From: Oryzias latipes
Lineage: Eukaryota > Chordata > Actinopteri > Beloniformes > Adrianichthyidae
Length of the DNA stretch: 64,000 nucleotides
Reading direction: 5' to 3'
Assembly (NCBI RefSeq): GCF_002234675.1
Contig: NC_019860.2
Span: 10,352,586-10,416,585, forward strand
A model generated the notes under the pieces. That model made no database searches. It had not been told where the DNA came from and saw only the letters and a program-made list of their open reading frames with translations. Position numbers and translations under genes: made by a program. This document shows, piece by piece, positions 11,486 to 23,200 of this stretch (its first letter is position 1; the number at the start of each line of letters is the position of its first letter).

Positions 11486-12526
11486 ATGGACCAGCCTTAC
11501 CAGTACCCAGCAGAGGGGACCTGTCTCTGGTGGACCTCTGGCTCTTCCCAGGTCTACAGGGACTTCAAGGGGAGTAGCCTGGCCGTAAGGGGGGGTCGAC
11601 CACGTCACCGCCGCCCTCACCGCAAGCCCTCCCCAAACTCCTGGATGGAGCTGGACATTCTCCAGCCACGGGCCTTCCTGGACCCTCTGGACCAGGACCT
11701 GTGGCTGTGGGAGGACCCTTACCTGGAGGAGGTGGGGGTCGAGCCCCAGTGGACTTTGGAGGGTCAGCCCCCAGCCTCCTTCTTCAATGGGAGTCGACTG
11801 GCTGTAAGAGGGGGCCGCCGTCATCGCCGCCGCCCTTCTCGACGTCCCGCCCTGGTCCCGGAGGTGAACCCGGAGGCACCCCGTCCCGTTCCGGCTCCAA
11901 GGAGGGTCCCGGAGGCACCCCGTCCCGTTCCGGCTCCAAGGAGGGTCCCGGAGGCACCCCGTCCCGTTCCGGCTCCAAGGAGGGTCCCGGAGGCACCCCG
12001 TCCCGTTCCGGCTCCAAGGAGGGTCCCGGAGGCACCCCGTCCCGTTCCGGCTCCTAGGAGGGTCCCGGATGCACCCCGTCCCGTTCCGGTTCCGAGGAGG
12101 TTGCTGGACGCACCTCGACCCGTTCCGGTTCCGAGGAGGTTGCTGGACGCAACTCCTCCAGTTCCGGCTCCGAGGAGGTCGCCGGACTCCACCCCTTCCG
12201 TTCCTGCCGCGGACCCCCAATCCGAGCCGCCTGCTGCGGACCCTGACACCGAGCCGCCAGTTTCTGACTGTGAACCCGAGTCACCAGCCGTTTGCTGGCC
12301 GGACCCGCCTCGCCGGACTGAACGGCCTCCCGGCCGCCCCCCGGACCCGCCTCGCCGGACTGAACGGCCTCCCGGCCGCCCCCCGGACCCGCCTCGCCGG
12401 ACTGAACGGCCTCCCGGCCGCCCCCCGGACCCGCCTCGCCGGACTGAACGGCCTCCCGGCCGCCCCCCGGACTCTGCTGCATGTGGCGGTGTGTTCTCTG
12501 GACCCCCTCCTCGTGGGCTTCGTTGA
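11486..12526 (+). CDS. Proline/arginine-rich repeat ORF inside the LTR element
   Basis: A 346-codon frame whose ATG lies three bases after the 5' LTR. Residues 1-130 contain two copies of a block around G-S-x-LAVRGGR followed by an Arg/His-rich stretch. Then come about five copies of the 13-residue unit PEAPRPVPAPRRV with variants, a Pro/Ser-rich spacer, and four near-identical copies of PPRRTERPPGRPPD. It has no retroviral zinc knuckle, protease or reverse transcriptase motif. It may be a gag-like remnant, a captured sequence or a by-product of GC-rich tandem repeats; the complementary frames are also open, so protein expression is uncertain. Confidence 0.45.
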   Translation: MDQPYQYPAEGTCLWWTSGSSQVYRDFKGSSLAVRGGRPRHRRPHRKPSPNSWMELDILQPRAFLDPLDQDLWLWEDPYLEEVGVEPQWTLEGQPPASFFNGSRLAVRGGRRHRRRPSRRPALVPEVNPEAPRPVPAPRRVPEAPRPVPAPRRVPEAPRPVPAPRRVPEAPRPVPAPRRVPEAPRPVPAPRRVPDAPRPVPVPRRLLDAPRPVPVPRRLLDATPPVPAPRRSPDSTPSVPAADPQSEPPAADPDTEPPVSDCEPESPAVCWPDPPRRTERPPGRPPDPPRRTERPPGRPPDPPRRTERPPGRPPDPPRRTERPPGRPPDSAACGGVFSGPPPRGLR

Positions 12527-12547
12527 GGAACCTCGGTGCGGTTCCTT

Positions 12548-12560
12548 GAGGGGGGGGTGA
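12548..12560 (+). other. Polypurine tract of the LTR element
   Basis: GAGGGGGGGGTGA directly before the 3' LTR, the expected plus-strand primer site in an LTR retrotransposon. Confidence 0.65.
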
Positions 12561-12943
12561 TGTTACGGTTTCTGTTTCTTTGCCCTTGTGGTTTGTTTCC
12601 TTTTGTTCTGTGATGTTTTGAGTTTCACTTCCTGTTTTATTTTGTAGTATTTCCTGTTCCGTTGTTGTTTCGAGTTTGACCTTGCCCCATCAGTCCTGAG
12701 TGTTTCCACCTGTGTCTTGTTGCCTTGTATGTATTTAAGTCCTGTCTTTCCCCTCCTCCTGTGCTGGTCCATATTGTATTCTTCCCCGGTTTTCGAGCTT
12801 AGTGCATTTTTAGTGTTTCGAGTTTCTAGCCTGCCGTATGCAGTGGTTTTGGTTTTGTCTTTAGTTTTGTTATTAAAACCCCTTTCTCCTGCAACCTCCT
12901 ACCTCTCTGTGCCTGGGTACTCCCTCTTCCTCCCCCCGTGACA
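12561..12943 (+). repeat. 3' LTR
   Basis: Matches the 5' LTR except for about two substitutions (near 12585 and 12929). Confidence 0.85.
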
Positions 12944-12948
12944 TTGGG

Positions 12949-13082
12949 TCGTTTCAGCCTGCAGTGTGAACGTAGCCAAAAATGTTGCGTTTTATCCTCA
13001 AGCAGCAAATTTGCTGCGTGGCAAAGGAGAGGCAGTTGAAGCTTCTCTTAAATAAATGTTTGTTTTCCTACCACATTTCAAT
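12949..13082. repeat. Dispersed repeat R3, left part
   Basis: Contains AATGTTGCGTTTTAT, GCAGCAAATTTGCTGC and GGAGAGGCAGTTGAAGC. It matches 19319-19430; the continuation is found at 14166-14345 after a LINE insertion. Confidence 0.55.
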
Positions 13083-14165
13083 ATTTGATTTGATTTTTGA
13101 TTTGAATGATTTATTTCAAGCATCGTGGTCAAAGCAATAAAGAATTTATACATATTTATCAAACTCATTACAGAAATGATTAAATGCATAGATTAAAAAG
13201 ACAGAAAATAAAACAAAAATCTCACTTAAATCACATTTGCTTAATTAAAGTGATCATTAACTGAAGTATCAGTAGAGTTTGATTTATTGCTTGAAAAGGA
13301 GTGGGAAGAAGCAAGCTTATATAATGCCAAATTATTGCTACACATTGCAGATCAAGTAAACAAAATCAATAGCTTATTGATTGTAATTTCAACATTTCAG
13401 TAATCATTATTGCACATTACAATGTAACACTCATTGGTTGTAATTAAAAGAGCTTTGATTATTTCACCACAATCAAGTTCACTTATGTATTTGGAATTAT
13501 TCAAACACCTGTTGATCCTTAAATCCTCTTATCTTCATATCCTGAAATAAGTTTCTTTATACATTTTCTTGAATATTTGAACATTTTTTGAGCTCATTAC
13601 TTAAACCGTTCCAAAGTTTAGTGCCACACACCGACACACAGAAACTTTTCTTCGTGGTTCTTATCAGTTTGATCTTGACGTTCCTACTGTACATCCCCTC
13701 AGTTTGTAGCCTCCATTTTCTAAAAAACTGTTTTTGGATATTGAATGGTAACGATTTCCAACTGGCTCTGTATAAAAGTTGTGCAGTGTAAAAATCCACA
13801 AGGTCATGCAGTTTTAAAAGTCTTGATTGATAAAATTGTTTGTATGATCAAGATATCTGGCTTTATGTACAATTCTGACGGCTAATTTTGGAAGTAAAAA
13901 GAGAGGATGTAGTGAGCTCTTGTAATTATTCCCAAAAATTTCTATACAGTAGGTGAAATGTGGTAATATTAAAGAGCAGTACCATATCTACTGTTGTATC
14001 CTAATATATGTTTAGATTTATTTACGATTAAAATACTTTTTGAGACTTTAGTTTGTATGTGTCTGATGTGTGGCTTCCAACTTAGTTTGTCATTGATAAA
14101 AACCCCTAAGAATTTGATTGTAACACTTTCGATTAAGACATTATTTATTTCAATTGAGAACTCTA
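13083..14165 (-). mobile_element. 5'-truncated non-LTR retrotransposon fragment
   Basis: Minus-strand open segments at 13969-14235 and 13557-13799 encode the end of a reverse transcriptase ORF. One has the FLGVFINDKLSWKPHI type motif and the other the CGTKLWNGLSNELK motif typical of the C-terminus of fish LINE ORF2. It interrupts repeat R3, whose halves lie on both sides and join at 19430. Clade not assigned. Broken by stops. Confidence 0.6.
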
Positions 14166-14345
14166 TCTTCTTCTCTTTCTTCGGACTTTGACAGTTAACA
14201 CATTTTAAAAGTGCAATCCATTGATATGACAACAAATGTGAATCTGGTATTAATTAGCATCTTCTAAAGATACGTTCCTGTTACTTTCCTTCTTGGAAAT
14301 GTAATTTTACTTAAAAATGAGCAATTCCACTCAGTGTTGTGCGGT
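14166..14345. repeat. Dispersed repeat R3, right part
   Basis: TTTGACAGTTAACACAT and the block ending GAGCAATTCCAC match 19440-19600. Confidence 0.55.
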
Positions 14346-14449
14346 TGCTGCTGTTTTTTCTTCTGTTTTTTTATTTTTTTTTGCCAAAGTGAACCATGTC
14401 ATCAAAAAGGGAACCAGATCCTACCCAACCAGACCAGGAGAGAGGGGTA

Positions 14450-14515
14450 GACCACTGTCTAGTGGGTCTAGATGACCCAACTCCCAATGTTAGAGTGCCT
14501 AGGATAGCACAAGGG
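14450..14515. mobile_element. piggyBac-like MITE, right part of a split copy
   Basis: Resumes the consensus at CACTGTCTAGTGGGTC and ends AGCACAAGGG followed by TTAA (14516-14519). Complements 9922-10068. Confidence 0.6.
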
Positions 14516-14518
14516 TTA

Positions 14519-14960
14519 AAGACTCACTTTGATGCTAAATGGTGTTTTTAACATGTTCTTGTGGCTTTTATCTGATAAAAAATTTGCCTCAAAATTGCAT
14601 TTTTTGGTAATAATTTTTCAATTAGTTGTGAGGAGCAGATGAAAACATGCTGTGTGTAAAAAAAAAAGCCTATTTGTGATGTTGAAAATACACTGGACGG
14701 GTCACAAGCTCCCTAATCCGCTAAAACAGAGACCTCTCAGCAGCGGAAAGGGGCTCCGCCCAAACAGTCCCACAAACAACTTAGAGGTGAATTTCTAATG
14801 AACTCCTGCCACTCTGCAGAAACTATGTCCTAGAAATCAAATACAGATTTTTGGATTTTCCCTAGAAACAGCATAAGCCTTGAACACTCTGGCCCCAATT
14901 GCCCACTGCTATCTTCAAAGGGTTCTCTTTGAGTGTGAAGTGAGGTGCGGCTAATTTAAG
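14519..14960. repeat. R2 repeat plus duplicated F2 intron sequence
   Basis: 14519-14880 matches 20190-20500 (repeat R2). 14883-14958 matches 20627-20696 (CCAATTGCCCACTGCTATC ... GAAGTGAGGTGCGGCT), the F2 intron sequence lying directly beside exon 13. Similarity stops at the exon border, suggesting that the F2 duplication once reached this far. Confidence 0.55.
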
Positions 14961-15123
14961 ATCAATTACTGCCTTTTTTGCAGCAAGAACAGGACTGAAT
15001 TTAACCAGCCCCACTATGGGGTGCAGGTAGAATATTTGGGGGGGTAGGTCTGGGTGTGCTGAGAGTTTAGTGTGACATCCCTCCAAGGTCTTAAAATGCT
15101 TAGAAAACCATATCATCATATCA

Positions 15124-16170
15124 GTGTATCTTTCTTCTTCTCTGATCTATTTGGTATGTTTTATACATTTTATGTTGAATGCTTTTACTGACTGTCTGCC
15201 TTTGCCGGGCTTGGGATCACATTTGAGGGGAATAATCACAGCATTTGGTGGGGGGGCCTTGCCCCGCCTTTGCCCATATCTGGCCTTGAGCAGGATCCTA
15301 CCACAACTAAATGCTCTCACATTCAAGCTGCCTCATCCATGCCAGGGGACACATTTTAAACATTTACAAATAATTTAGTCAAACATGTTCCAGGAGGAAA
15401 ATGAAAGTTTTCCTCTTGGAACATGTGTTATGGCAAAAAAAATGGTGAAACTTAGATTTCGGGGCCATCAGACCATCAGGCCCAAACTAAAATATCAAAA
15501 TTAGCCTGTAATGTTTTGAAATTCCCTCAAAACTGTAAGAAACACAAGAAATTCTCACAAAGCGAAAGATCTAAAAGGGTTTTTAAAACATTTAGTTGGT
15601 CAAAGACTGTTGCTTAAATGGAATAACCATCAGCCTTTATCTTGTCTGGACCCCGACTGGTTACACAAATTCACATGATTGTTTGCACGGTTTCTCAGGA
15701 ATGTTCATTCAAAAGCCGCCTCCGCCCGTCCCAAAGCCCGTCCTCTGCTTGGAGATACAAATCTCTAGTAAGACGCGGTTCCCTTAAGTCCAGCAACCCG
15801 CTCGCACGATTGCGCAACAGTATAAGCACTATTGATTAATCTGTGCTCACGGTTTATCCGATTTTTTTTTTAACCACTGGCACCTGGAGGGCTCCGTAGA
15901 TTTCAGATGATAAGACATAAATAGATTTTTTCTCATTTACAAGCACAATTACATTTTAGTATTGTTAAAATTCCTTTCTACGAAATGGACACTATATATA
16001 GGGATTGTTAAGGTAAGACAACAGACTTGAATGAAAAGGTAAAGAAGATACGTGTATTTCTCCAATACTGAAGGAAGTTGCTTTATAGAATACATTTATT
16101 AAGCAAAATTAGAATAAAAAATGTAAAAAAGGATATTGTGTGGGAGACAGGAAGAGAAAGTTTAAAATAA
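15124..16170. repeat. Dispersed repeat R4
   Basis: Colinear with 34071-34960. Shared blocks include GTATGTTTTATACATTTTAT, GGCCTTGAGCAGGA and TATAGAATACATTTATTAAG. About 1 kb, no coding capacity; class unknown. Confidence 0.55.
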
Positions 16171-16251
16171 AGAAATTAACCACCTGGACAAAAAAACACC
16201 ATCCCGGGGCAACCGCGCCATCCAGTGGCCAAAATGTTAAACTGCGCTACA

Positions 16252-17080
16252 GTTAGAATAACCATTCTTGCTCTAATACCTTTTTTAACGCCTTCTTGAA
16301 AATCGTTTTTTTCTGTAGTTGTTCAACTTATAAACTGGCCAATCAGAGGCCTCAATAAAACTATGTGGGGTGTGTCCAAATTGGAGGGCTGCGTTCTTCC
16401 TGGGCTGCATTTGAAGTCTGCTTACATCACAGCGCCACGACGAGTGCTGTCCAAATTCAACAACTCCTTCAAATGCGGCCTTCTTTTTCCCGATTACAAG
16501 GTTTGGTCTGATATATCCTTCAATGCTGTCTATATCCCAAAATGCATTGTGGCCAAACCCCAAGATTTTCTGATAACAATGGCGGACTGTGAGGCGGGAC
16601 CCGGAGTTGGAAATAATTACACCTTTTTATAATTACACCTCCAAAAGTATTAGTTGGATCAAATGAGTCAGGGAAGTTTGAGCTCCATGCCTGGTTCACT
16701 ACTCCTCTCTGTTCAGGACTCACGGTTGCTAGGAAACAGGACATTCGTAGATATAACGGCTGGATCTATCTAAAGGCTAGACTCGTCCAAATTCACAGCC
16801 ATTAACATCCTGCCTACCCGCTTTGCAAAGGACACGGCCAACGTCCAAAATCCAAGCCAACGCACCTGTGGTCGAACATTCTAAACGTTTGATTGACAGA
16901 TTCTCCTGAGTCTGCTATCAAGTTTTAGGGGTGTGGCCTTCCAACAAGCTTATTCCTGATTGGTGAGAGTGCTTTCCAAAGAAACTCAGACCAATGACTG
17001 CTTACTGATTGCTAAAAGATGTCGACTGAATTGACTTCATTTTGTTGGAACCTGAAGTAAACATTTTTTTATGGATGACG
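16252..17080 (+). repeat. Dispersed repeat R1, copy downstream of F2
   Basis: Lies directly 3' of F2 and is homologous to 8240-9060. Confidence 0.65.
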
Positions 17081-17162
17081 TAATACTCAGTCAGTTTCAT
17101 ATACTTTTCAGTTCAAAGTGGTACAAGAACAGGCCAGAGGCAGACATGGTGGGAGAACAAAC

Positions 17163-17168
17163 TTTACT
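17163..17168 (-). promoter_or_regulatory. Probable variant poly(A) signal of F2 (AGTAAA)
   Basis: AGTAAA on the minus strand, 44 bases after the F2 stop codon. No AATAAA is seen between the stop and repeat R1, so either this variant or a signal inside R1 must be used. Confidence 0.45.
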
Positions 17169-17211
17169 GGCAGCGTTGCGTTTGACAGAAATGGTGGATT
17201 TCTGTTGGGTT

Positions 17212-20200
17212 CTACTCGTCGTCTCCCCCAGATTTCTCGATCACTTTCTTGATCCACCTGCCCATCCTGAACAGGTGGGTGTAGAAGCCATACTTTCCGT
17301 CGCGGTCGCAGCCCTCCCCCCACGACACAATGCCGATCTGATACCAGCGATTCTCTCCCGGGTGCTGCGGAAAAAAGGTTTCCATCAGTTTCAGATCCAG
17401 GTGGAAGCAGGTGAACATCTATGCTATTCCTCTGGTTTCATAATAACATTTCCCCCTAATCATGGGATTTCAGGACCTGCAGAGAAAAGTGTTATGTCAT
17501 CTAGAGATCCCACCCACTGGTAAGCAGTCAAGATGTATTACACTCTAAAAAGAGTATTTGGGCTGTAGTTGGAAAGATAAACTTTTTTACATTGATCTAA
17601 CTTAATTATTTAGTTTGTTGAAAAAAAATCTTTTTTTTTTAGTTCATTCAAAGTAAGAATAGCATGTAGTTGTCTAACAGTTATTTTACTTTAAGTTGGT
17701 GTAACTTTGGTGTGAAGTTGTCAATGCGTCATGACATCATAACGTATTTTCTTTGCCAATCTGGGCAGATTGGGGTTTAAGTGTGAGTTTTTCTACATGT
17801 GTTTTGTTGTCTAGCTGTTTTCTCTGTTTTAACTAGTAATTTAAGCTGTTGTGTTTATTTCTTTTTTGCACCTTGAGTTAGTGTTTGCGAGAGGATGATG
17901 ACCAACACCCTTGTGCGGTAAAACACTGTATGTCCCAATATTAAAGACATAGTTCACGACACATGAGGTTCTGCCTTGGAATGCGAGATATTACTGGATC
18001 ATTGCTGCATGTCTTTGATATTAAAATTACAAGTCCCACTGGTTGAAACTTTAGAAAAATGTGTCAATTTAAGTTGTATGAACAAAATTTGGAGAAAAAA
18101 AAGTTTCAGGTAGATCAACATATTAAATTGACTTGGATAGACATAAAAAATTAAGTTGAATAAACTTAATTCAACCACGTGATACCAATTGAAGTGATTC
18201 AATTAAGTTGGATCAACTTTTTTCTTTTTAGAGTGTACACTTAAGCGCTTTGGCATATTTTTTTGTGTTTGTGACCAATTGGGGATGCAGTCCAGTACAA
18301 ATGGTGAAGTCAAAAGGGCCAACAAGTGCTGAGCATCTCTGGGAACTCTTTCAAGACTGTTGGAAGACCATTTTAGGTGACTACCTCTTAAAGCTCATCA
18401 AGAGAATGCCAAGAGTGTGCAAAGCAGTAATCAAAGCAAAAGTTGGCTACTATGAAGAACCTAGAATATTAAATATTTTAAGTTGTTTTACTCTTTTTTG
18501 TTATTTATATATTTCCAAATGTGTTAATTCATAGGTTTGATGCCTTCAGTGTGACTCTACAATTTTCATTGTCATTAAAATAAATAAAACTCTTTGAATA
18601 GGAAGGTGTGTCCAAACTTTTGGTCTGTACTGTATGTGTTATATATAAATAAAAGCAAAGGTTATGGTAACATGGCTAGGTTCATGATGTGGGACACGTG
18701 TTCCATAGATAATTACTTAAAATGTTTGTTTATTAAAGCAAATGTTCACACAGTTAGGGGTTTCAATAAAACAATACCAAAAAAATAATTTTAAGCTCAT
18801 TTTGAACCTTTCTGTAAATTTCAATTAGGACATTAGGAGGGGAACAAGGGAAAAATGGCATTTTAGGGGGCACTCCAGACTGATTTCTGATTTTCAAAAC
18901 AATTTTCAAGCACTCCTTGCTCTTAGTTTCTATAGATTTGGTCTCAAGACATTGTTTAGTCTGAAACTATGTTTTAGCATTTTGTTTGTGAATAATTAGA
19001 AATAAAATGTTGTCCAATTCTAAAATGACCTGAATGGGGCTATCGTTTGTTTTAAGATCTGGCTCTGAAAGCGTCAGGCCTCACCAGCACAACCTTCACC
19101 GCCCATCACTGCTCTAAACATCCTCCATGCATTGCAATGAGATACACACACACACCGCTCCATGCAGCGATCAGGCTGAAAACTTTTGGTAGTAGCTCCT
19201 CCCACACATGGTTGGGGCGTCAAGGTTATGAACACATTTTTGGACAGGCGTTGATCTATGGCAAGTGAAAGTATTATAAGTCGGCAGAAAAAGTGGTGTA
19301 AAGAACGGCGTTTTGGCCTTCAAAAATGTTGCGTTTTATGCTCAAGCAGCAAATTTGCTGCATGGCAAAGGAGAGGCAGTTGAAGCTTCTCTTAAATAAA
19401 TGACTGTTTTCCTACCACATTTCAATAACTCCTCTTTCTTTGGACTTTGACAGTTAACACATCTTAAAAGTGCAATCTATTGACAAGACAAAAAATGTGG
19501 ATCTGATATTAGCATCGTCTAAAGATGCGTTCCTATTACTTTCCTTCTTGGAAATGTAATTTTACTTAAAAACAAATGAGCAATTCCACACAGTGTTGCT
19601 GCTAATGTTATGTGTTTGTTTTCACCTTCCTATTTATTGTGTTCAGTGTTTCGCCTATTATTTTTAATCACATGTTTGTGTTTATTATATTATTGTGTAT
19701 TTCATCTTTTTTTTTTGGTTGCAGTGCTGCTGCTTTGGTTTTGCTGTGCAAAATAAAAAGACCAGTCCACATGTCTTTGCTCTTCTTTCCTGCCTGCTGA
19801 GGCACATATACTTTTGTTTTTACATGCAAAGGAGGCTGTGCTGAAATTTTACACACAAATGAAATTGGAAATTGGAATACAAATACGTGTCGAATGTGTC
19901 ATCACGCAGCATAAATGCGTATCTGTTACCTTCATGACAAACGGTCCTCCGCTGTCGCCCTCACAGGCATCGCCTCGTTGGCTGTCATCTGGCTTAAAAC
20001 CTGAAACACAGACTGAGTTTTAGAGACAGTGGGAGACACACAAGTTTATCATTATGATTTATTTGTTTTAAAATTCCCTCTGTACACACTCCTAAGTTGT
20101 CCTAATGCTAAAATAAAGCAGATATTAAATAAAATGCTTCTTTTTAATGAGTGATTTTCTGAAAATATGAGCCAACTTTGATCATAAAAAACTTAAAGAC

Positions 20201-23200
20201 TCACTCTGATGCTAAATGGTCTTTTAACATGTTCTTGTGGCTTTTATCTGATGAAAAAATTGCCTCAAAATTGCATTTTTTTGTACTATTTTTTCAATTA
20301 GTTGTCAGGAGCAGATAAAACATGCTGTTTGTTAAAAAAAAAAGCCTCTGAGCAGCGGGAAGGGGAGGGGCGGGGGATTGCTCCGCCCAAACAGTCCCAC
20401 AAACAACTCAGAGGTGAATTTCTAATGAAATTCTGCCGCTTTGTAGAAACTGTGTCCCAGAAATCAACACAGATTTTTTGATTTTCCTTAAAAACTGCAT
20501 AATCATAAGTAAAAGACCACTGGGAACACTTTACGATAGTTCAAACGATGATTGAAGCATGGCTTTGACACTGATTTTCTCAATCAGTGCTGTTCAGACA
20601 ATGAAGGTGAATTGGAGAAGAATCAGGACTCTGGCTCCAATTGCCCACTGCTATCCTCAAGGGTTCTCCTTGAGTGTGAAGTGAGGTGCGGCTGTTACCT
20701 GCACAGAACATGTTGTCTGTAACCCGGACTGATGTGGACTGGCGGCAGATTTCCTGGTCCACGATGGGCAAGTGGATTTGCTGCAAGACTGTTGGTAAAT
20801 TTCTGGCTGCAGGATTCCAGCTTTCCTTCAGGTTTCCCCAGCCGGTGACTCGTCCCTTATAACCCTGCATCATCAAACTACAGAGAAAAAACAGTCAGTA
20901 AACCTATTCTTGAAGCTTTTTTGCCCAGAAGAACCTCATATCCAGCTCATATCCAGAAGTAAAACCTGGAGATGAAAGAGGAAGGGTGTATTCAGACTGG
21001 AAAAGTAAGTTGGTCCAGACAGAGTCCACTTAATTTGGTCCGGAACCTTGTGATTGGTTGGTATTTGGAATTCCAACTGCCTTTGATCCAGACATTTCTG
21101 TTCAGAACCAAAGCTTTAAAAAAAACACATAGCTAAAGATCTCTTTAGTCATTGGCCAGGAATTACAAGGACGAGGCAAAACAGCAACAGAAAGAATAAT
21201 GGAAGTCCTACACTTTACAGTCCTTCTAGGGATAATTTAATTATTCAAATTTTATATTTCGCTGACCAATTTTGAACATCTGAATCAACATCAGGTACAA
21301 CACTTTCTACCGCTATTTGGTCCAACGGATGCATGCTGCAGGGCATTCACTTTACGTAAACCAGTCTGAATACACCCTACATTTTAACTTCACGTAACAG
21401 ACAAACTACCAGATCAACACCTTGTGAATAAAAATTTAAATCTTCTAAAAGAAAATCAATAAAACACCAAAGTTCTTGAGAAGATCCAGTAGTCCTACAT
21501 ATACATGTAGCACCACTGACTGTGACACCGTCTAGTTGGGTCAGAGATGTTATCACTGCAGCACATTGGTGGAAACTTTAAAAAAAGAAAATGTCTGTCT
21601 TACTTCCTGGCAACCTGCTTGTTGGGCAAACAGATGGGGTAGATCTCATCACTGAAGGTTATGGGTCGTCTTAGGTGCAGCAGGGCAACATCCCGGTTCA
21701 AGTTCTGCTTCCAGTCGTATTTGGGGTGGACAATGATTTCGTCGATGGCCACAATCTTCTCAACTCCTCGTTCAAATCTGTAAAACAGTGAGGCCTTCTC
21801 GTCATAAGAGAGTGTCAAAGCTGCAGGTAAGAAAACACGGTTTATACAAAGCAAAGACTTTGACAATACAGGTCCCAACTCCATAATTGATAAATCTCTG
21901 CAATGTAAAAAAAATTGGTTTAGGTAAAGTCTGCTCAAATAACTATCTTTACATGTAAAAGCCTCAATTGAGTTGAGTTTGGGATCCCTTGCTTGGAATA
22001 CTTAATCCCGTCTGGTTTTAACCCTTGTGCTATTCTGGGCACTTTAACGTTGGGAGTTGGGTCATCTAGACCCACCAGACAGGGCTCTGAACCTTTTTAG
22101 GTATTTGTGAACCTCACTGGTGTCCATGGATTACATGAAATCTTTCCACCTATATCCACCTTTGTCATGGTAGGGGGAACATGTCAGTGTAAGGGTGGGG
22201 TCATTTAAGATAGCACAAGGATTAAAATAGAAATGGTATAGAGCACAAGAGGATTTGTGGAATTACAACATTTATTGTGGAGCCTGAACACAAGGAGCAA
22301 TTTTAAAGTGTGAGAGTCTGGGAGGAAGAGGTCTCCTAAGCCGGCGTACTTGGCCCTGTTGTGCTTTCCGAGGCGGACCAGAATGTCTTCTGTGGTGAGG
22401 TTTTTGTTCCAGGGGGGGTACAGGACGCAGTGGGCTGCAGTGACGATCCACTGATCACTGATGAGGCTCGCTCCGCACAGCAGTTCCTGTGGGCTGCGTT
22501 TATACAGCATCACCTGCCTGCGAGCAGAATGTCATGAAAGATTTGAGAGCACCACTGGAGAGCTTACGTTTGATCAAAGCTCGATTTATTTTGACTTTTT
22601 GAATTCTGTGTGGTTAGCATGACTTTTACCATGGTGCTGAGGCCACCTCGGCATCGTCGCCTCCAACGATGCGCTGCTCTCGGTATGAGTCGAGGAGCTC
22701 TTGCTCTTTTGCATCCTTCTTGCTTTTCAACTCAAAAAGAGGACGCAGCCCACAACCTGCAACAAACCAGCCAGGAAATGAGTCAGCAAGGTCATCAATG
22801 TCACATCAAACCGGACCGGATCTAAATCAAGTCTTAAGCTATGTTCAAACAGGGCATGAGACATGTAGCTTATGGTCTTCACACTAGACAAGCAGGGAGG
22901 GGCTTCTTCTTCTTTTACTAATGTTTACTAGCGCATGTCCACCAGTTGTAAAAGGCTTGGAGCAAAATGTTAATGCAGTGCAAATCTTATAATTATTCAT
23001 TTCTTGTCCATGATCAATTTTCAAACGGTTCAGTGAATTGAAAGGGTCACCATATATGTCACTAGCAAATTCGAGTCCTTGATTGGTCAAAATTCAACCC
23101 TGCTTAATTTTTAATGTGCATTCAATGGCTGTGCATTTTCTACGCAAAAAAATGTCTTGAAAACTTAGGTAGCTAAGTACGAAGACAAGACCTTTGAACA

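Larger units (their letters stand above)
11101..12943 (+). mobile_element. Young non-autonomous LTR retrotransposon
   Basis: Two 383-bp direct repeats (11101-11483 and 12561-12943) begin TGTTACGG and end CCGTGACA. I see only two base differences between them, so the insertion is recent. A 5-bp target duplication TTGGG flanks the element (11096-11100 and 12944-12948). A purine tract (12548-12560) lies just before the 3' LTR. The internal part is only 1077 bp and has no protease, reverse transcriptase or integrase, so it must be moved by another element. It carries one long repeat-rich ORF. The 5-bp duplication suggests a Gypsy-type or related integrase. Confidence 0.9.

Noticed and set aside
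11784..12482. Several overlapping long frames on both strands across the LTR element
   Set aside because: GC-rich tandem repeats keep all frames open; only the plus-strand frame starting beside the LTR is a credible product.
18250..18534. 94-codon frame as a small host gene
   Set aside because: Inside F2 intron 14 among repeats; it looks like a decayed transposase fragment and has no splice or promoter support.
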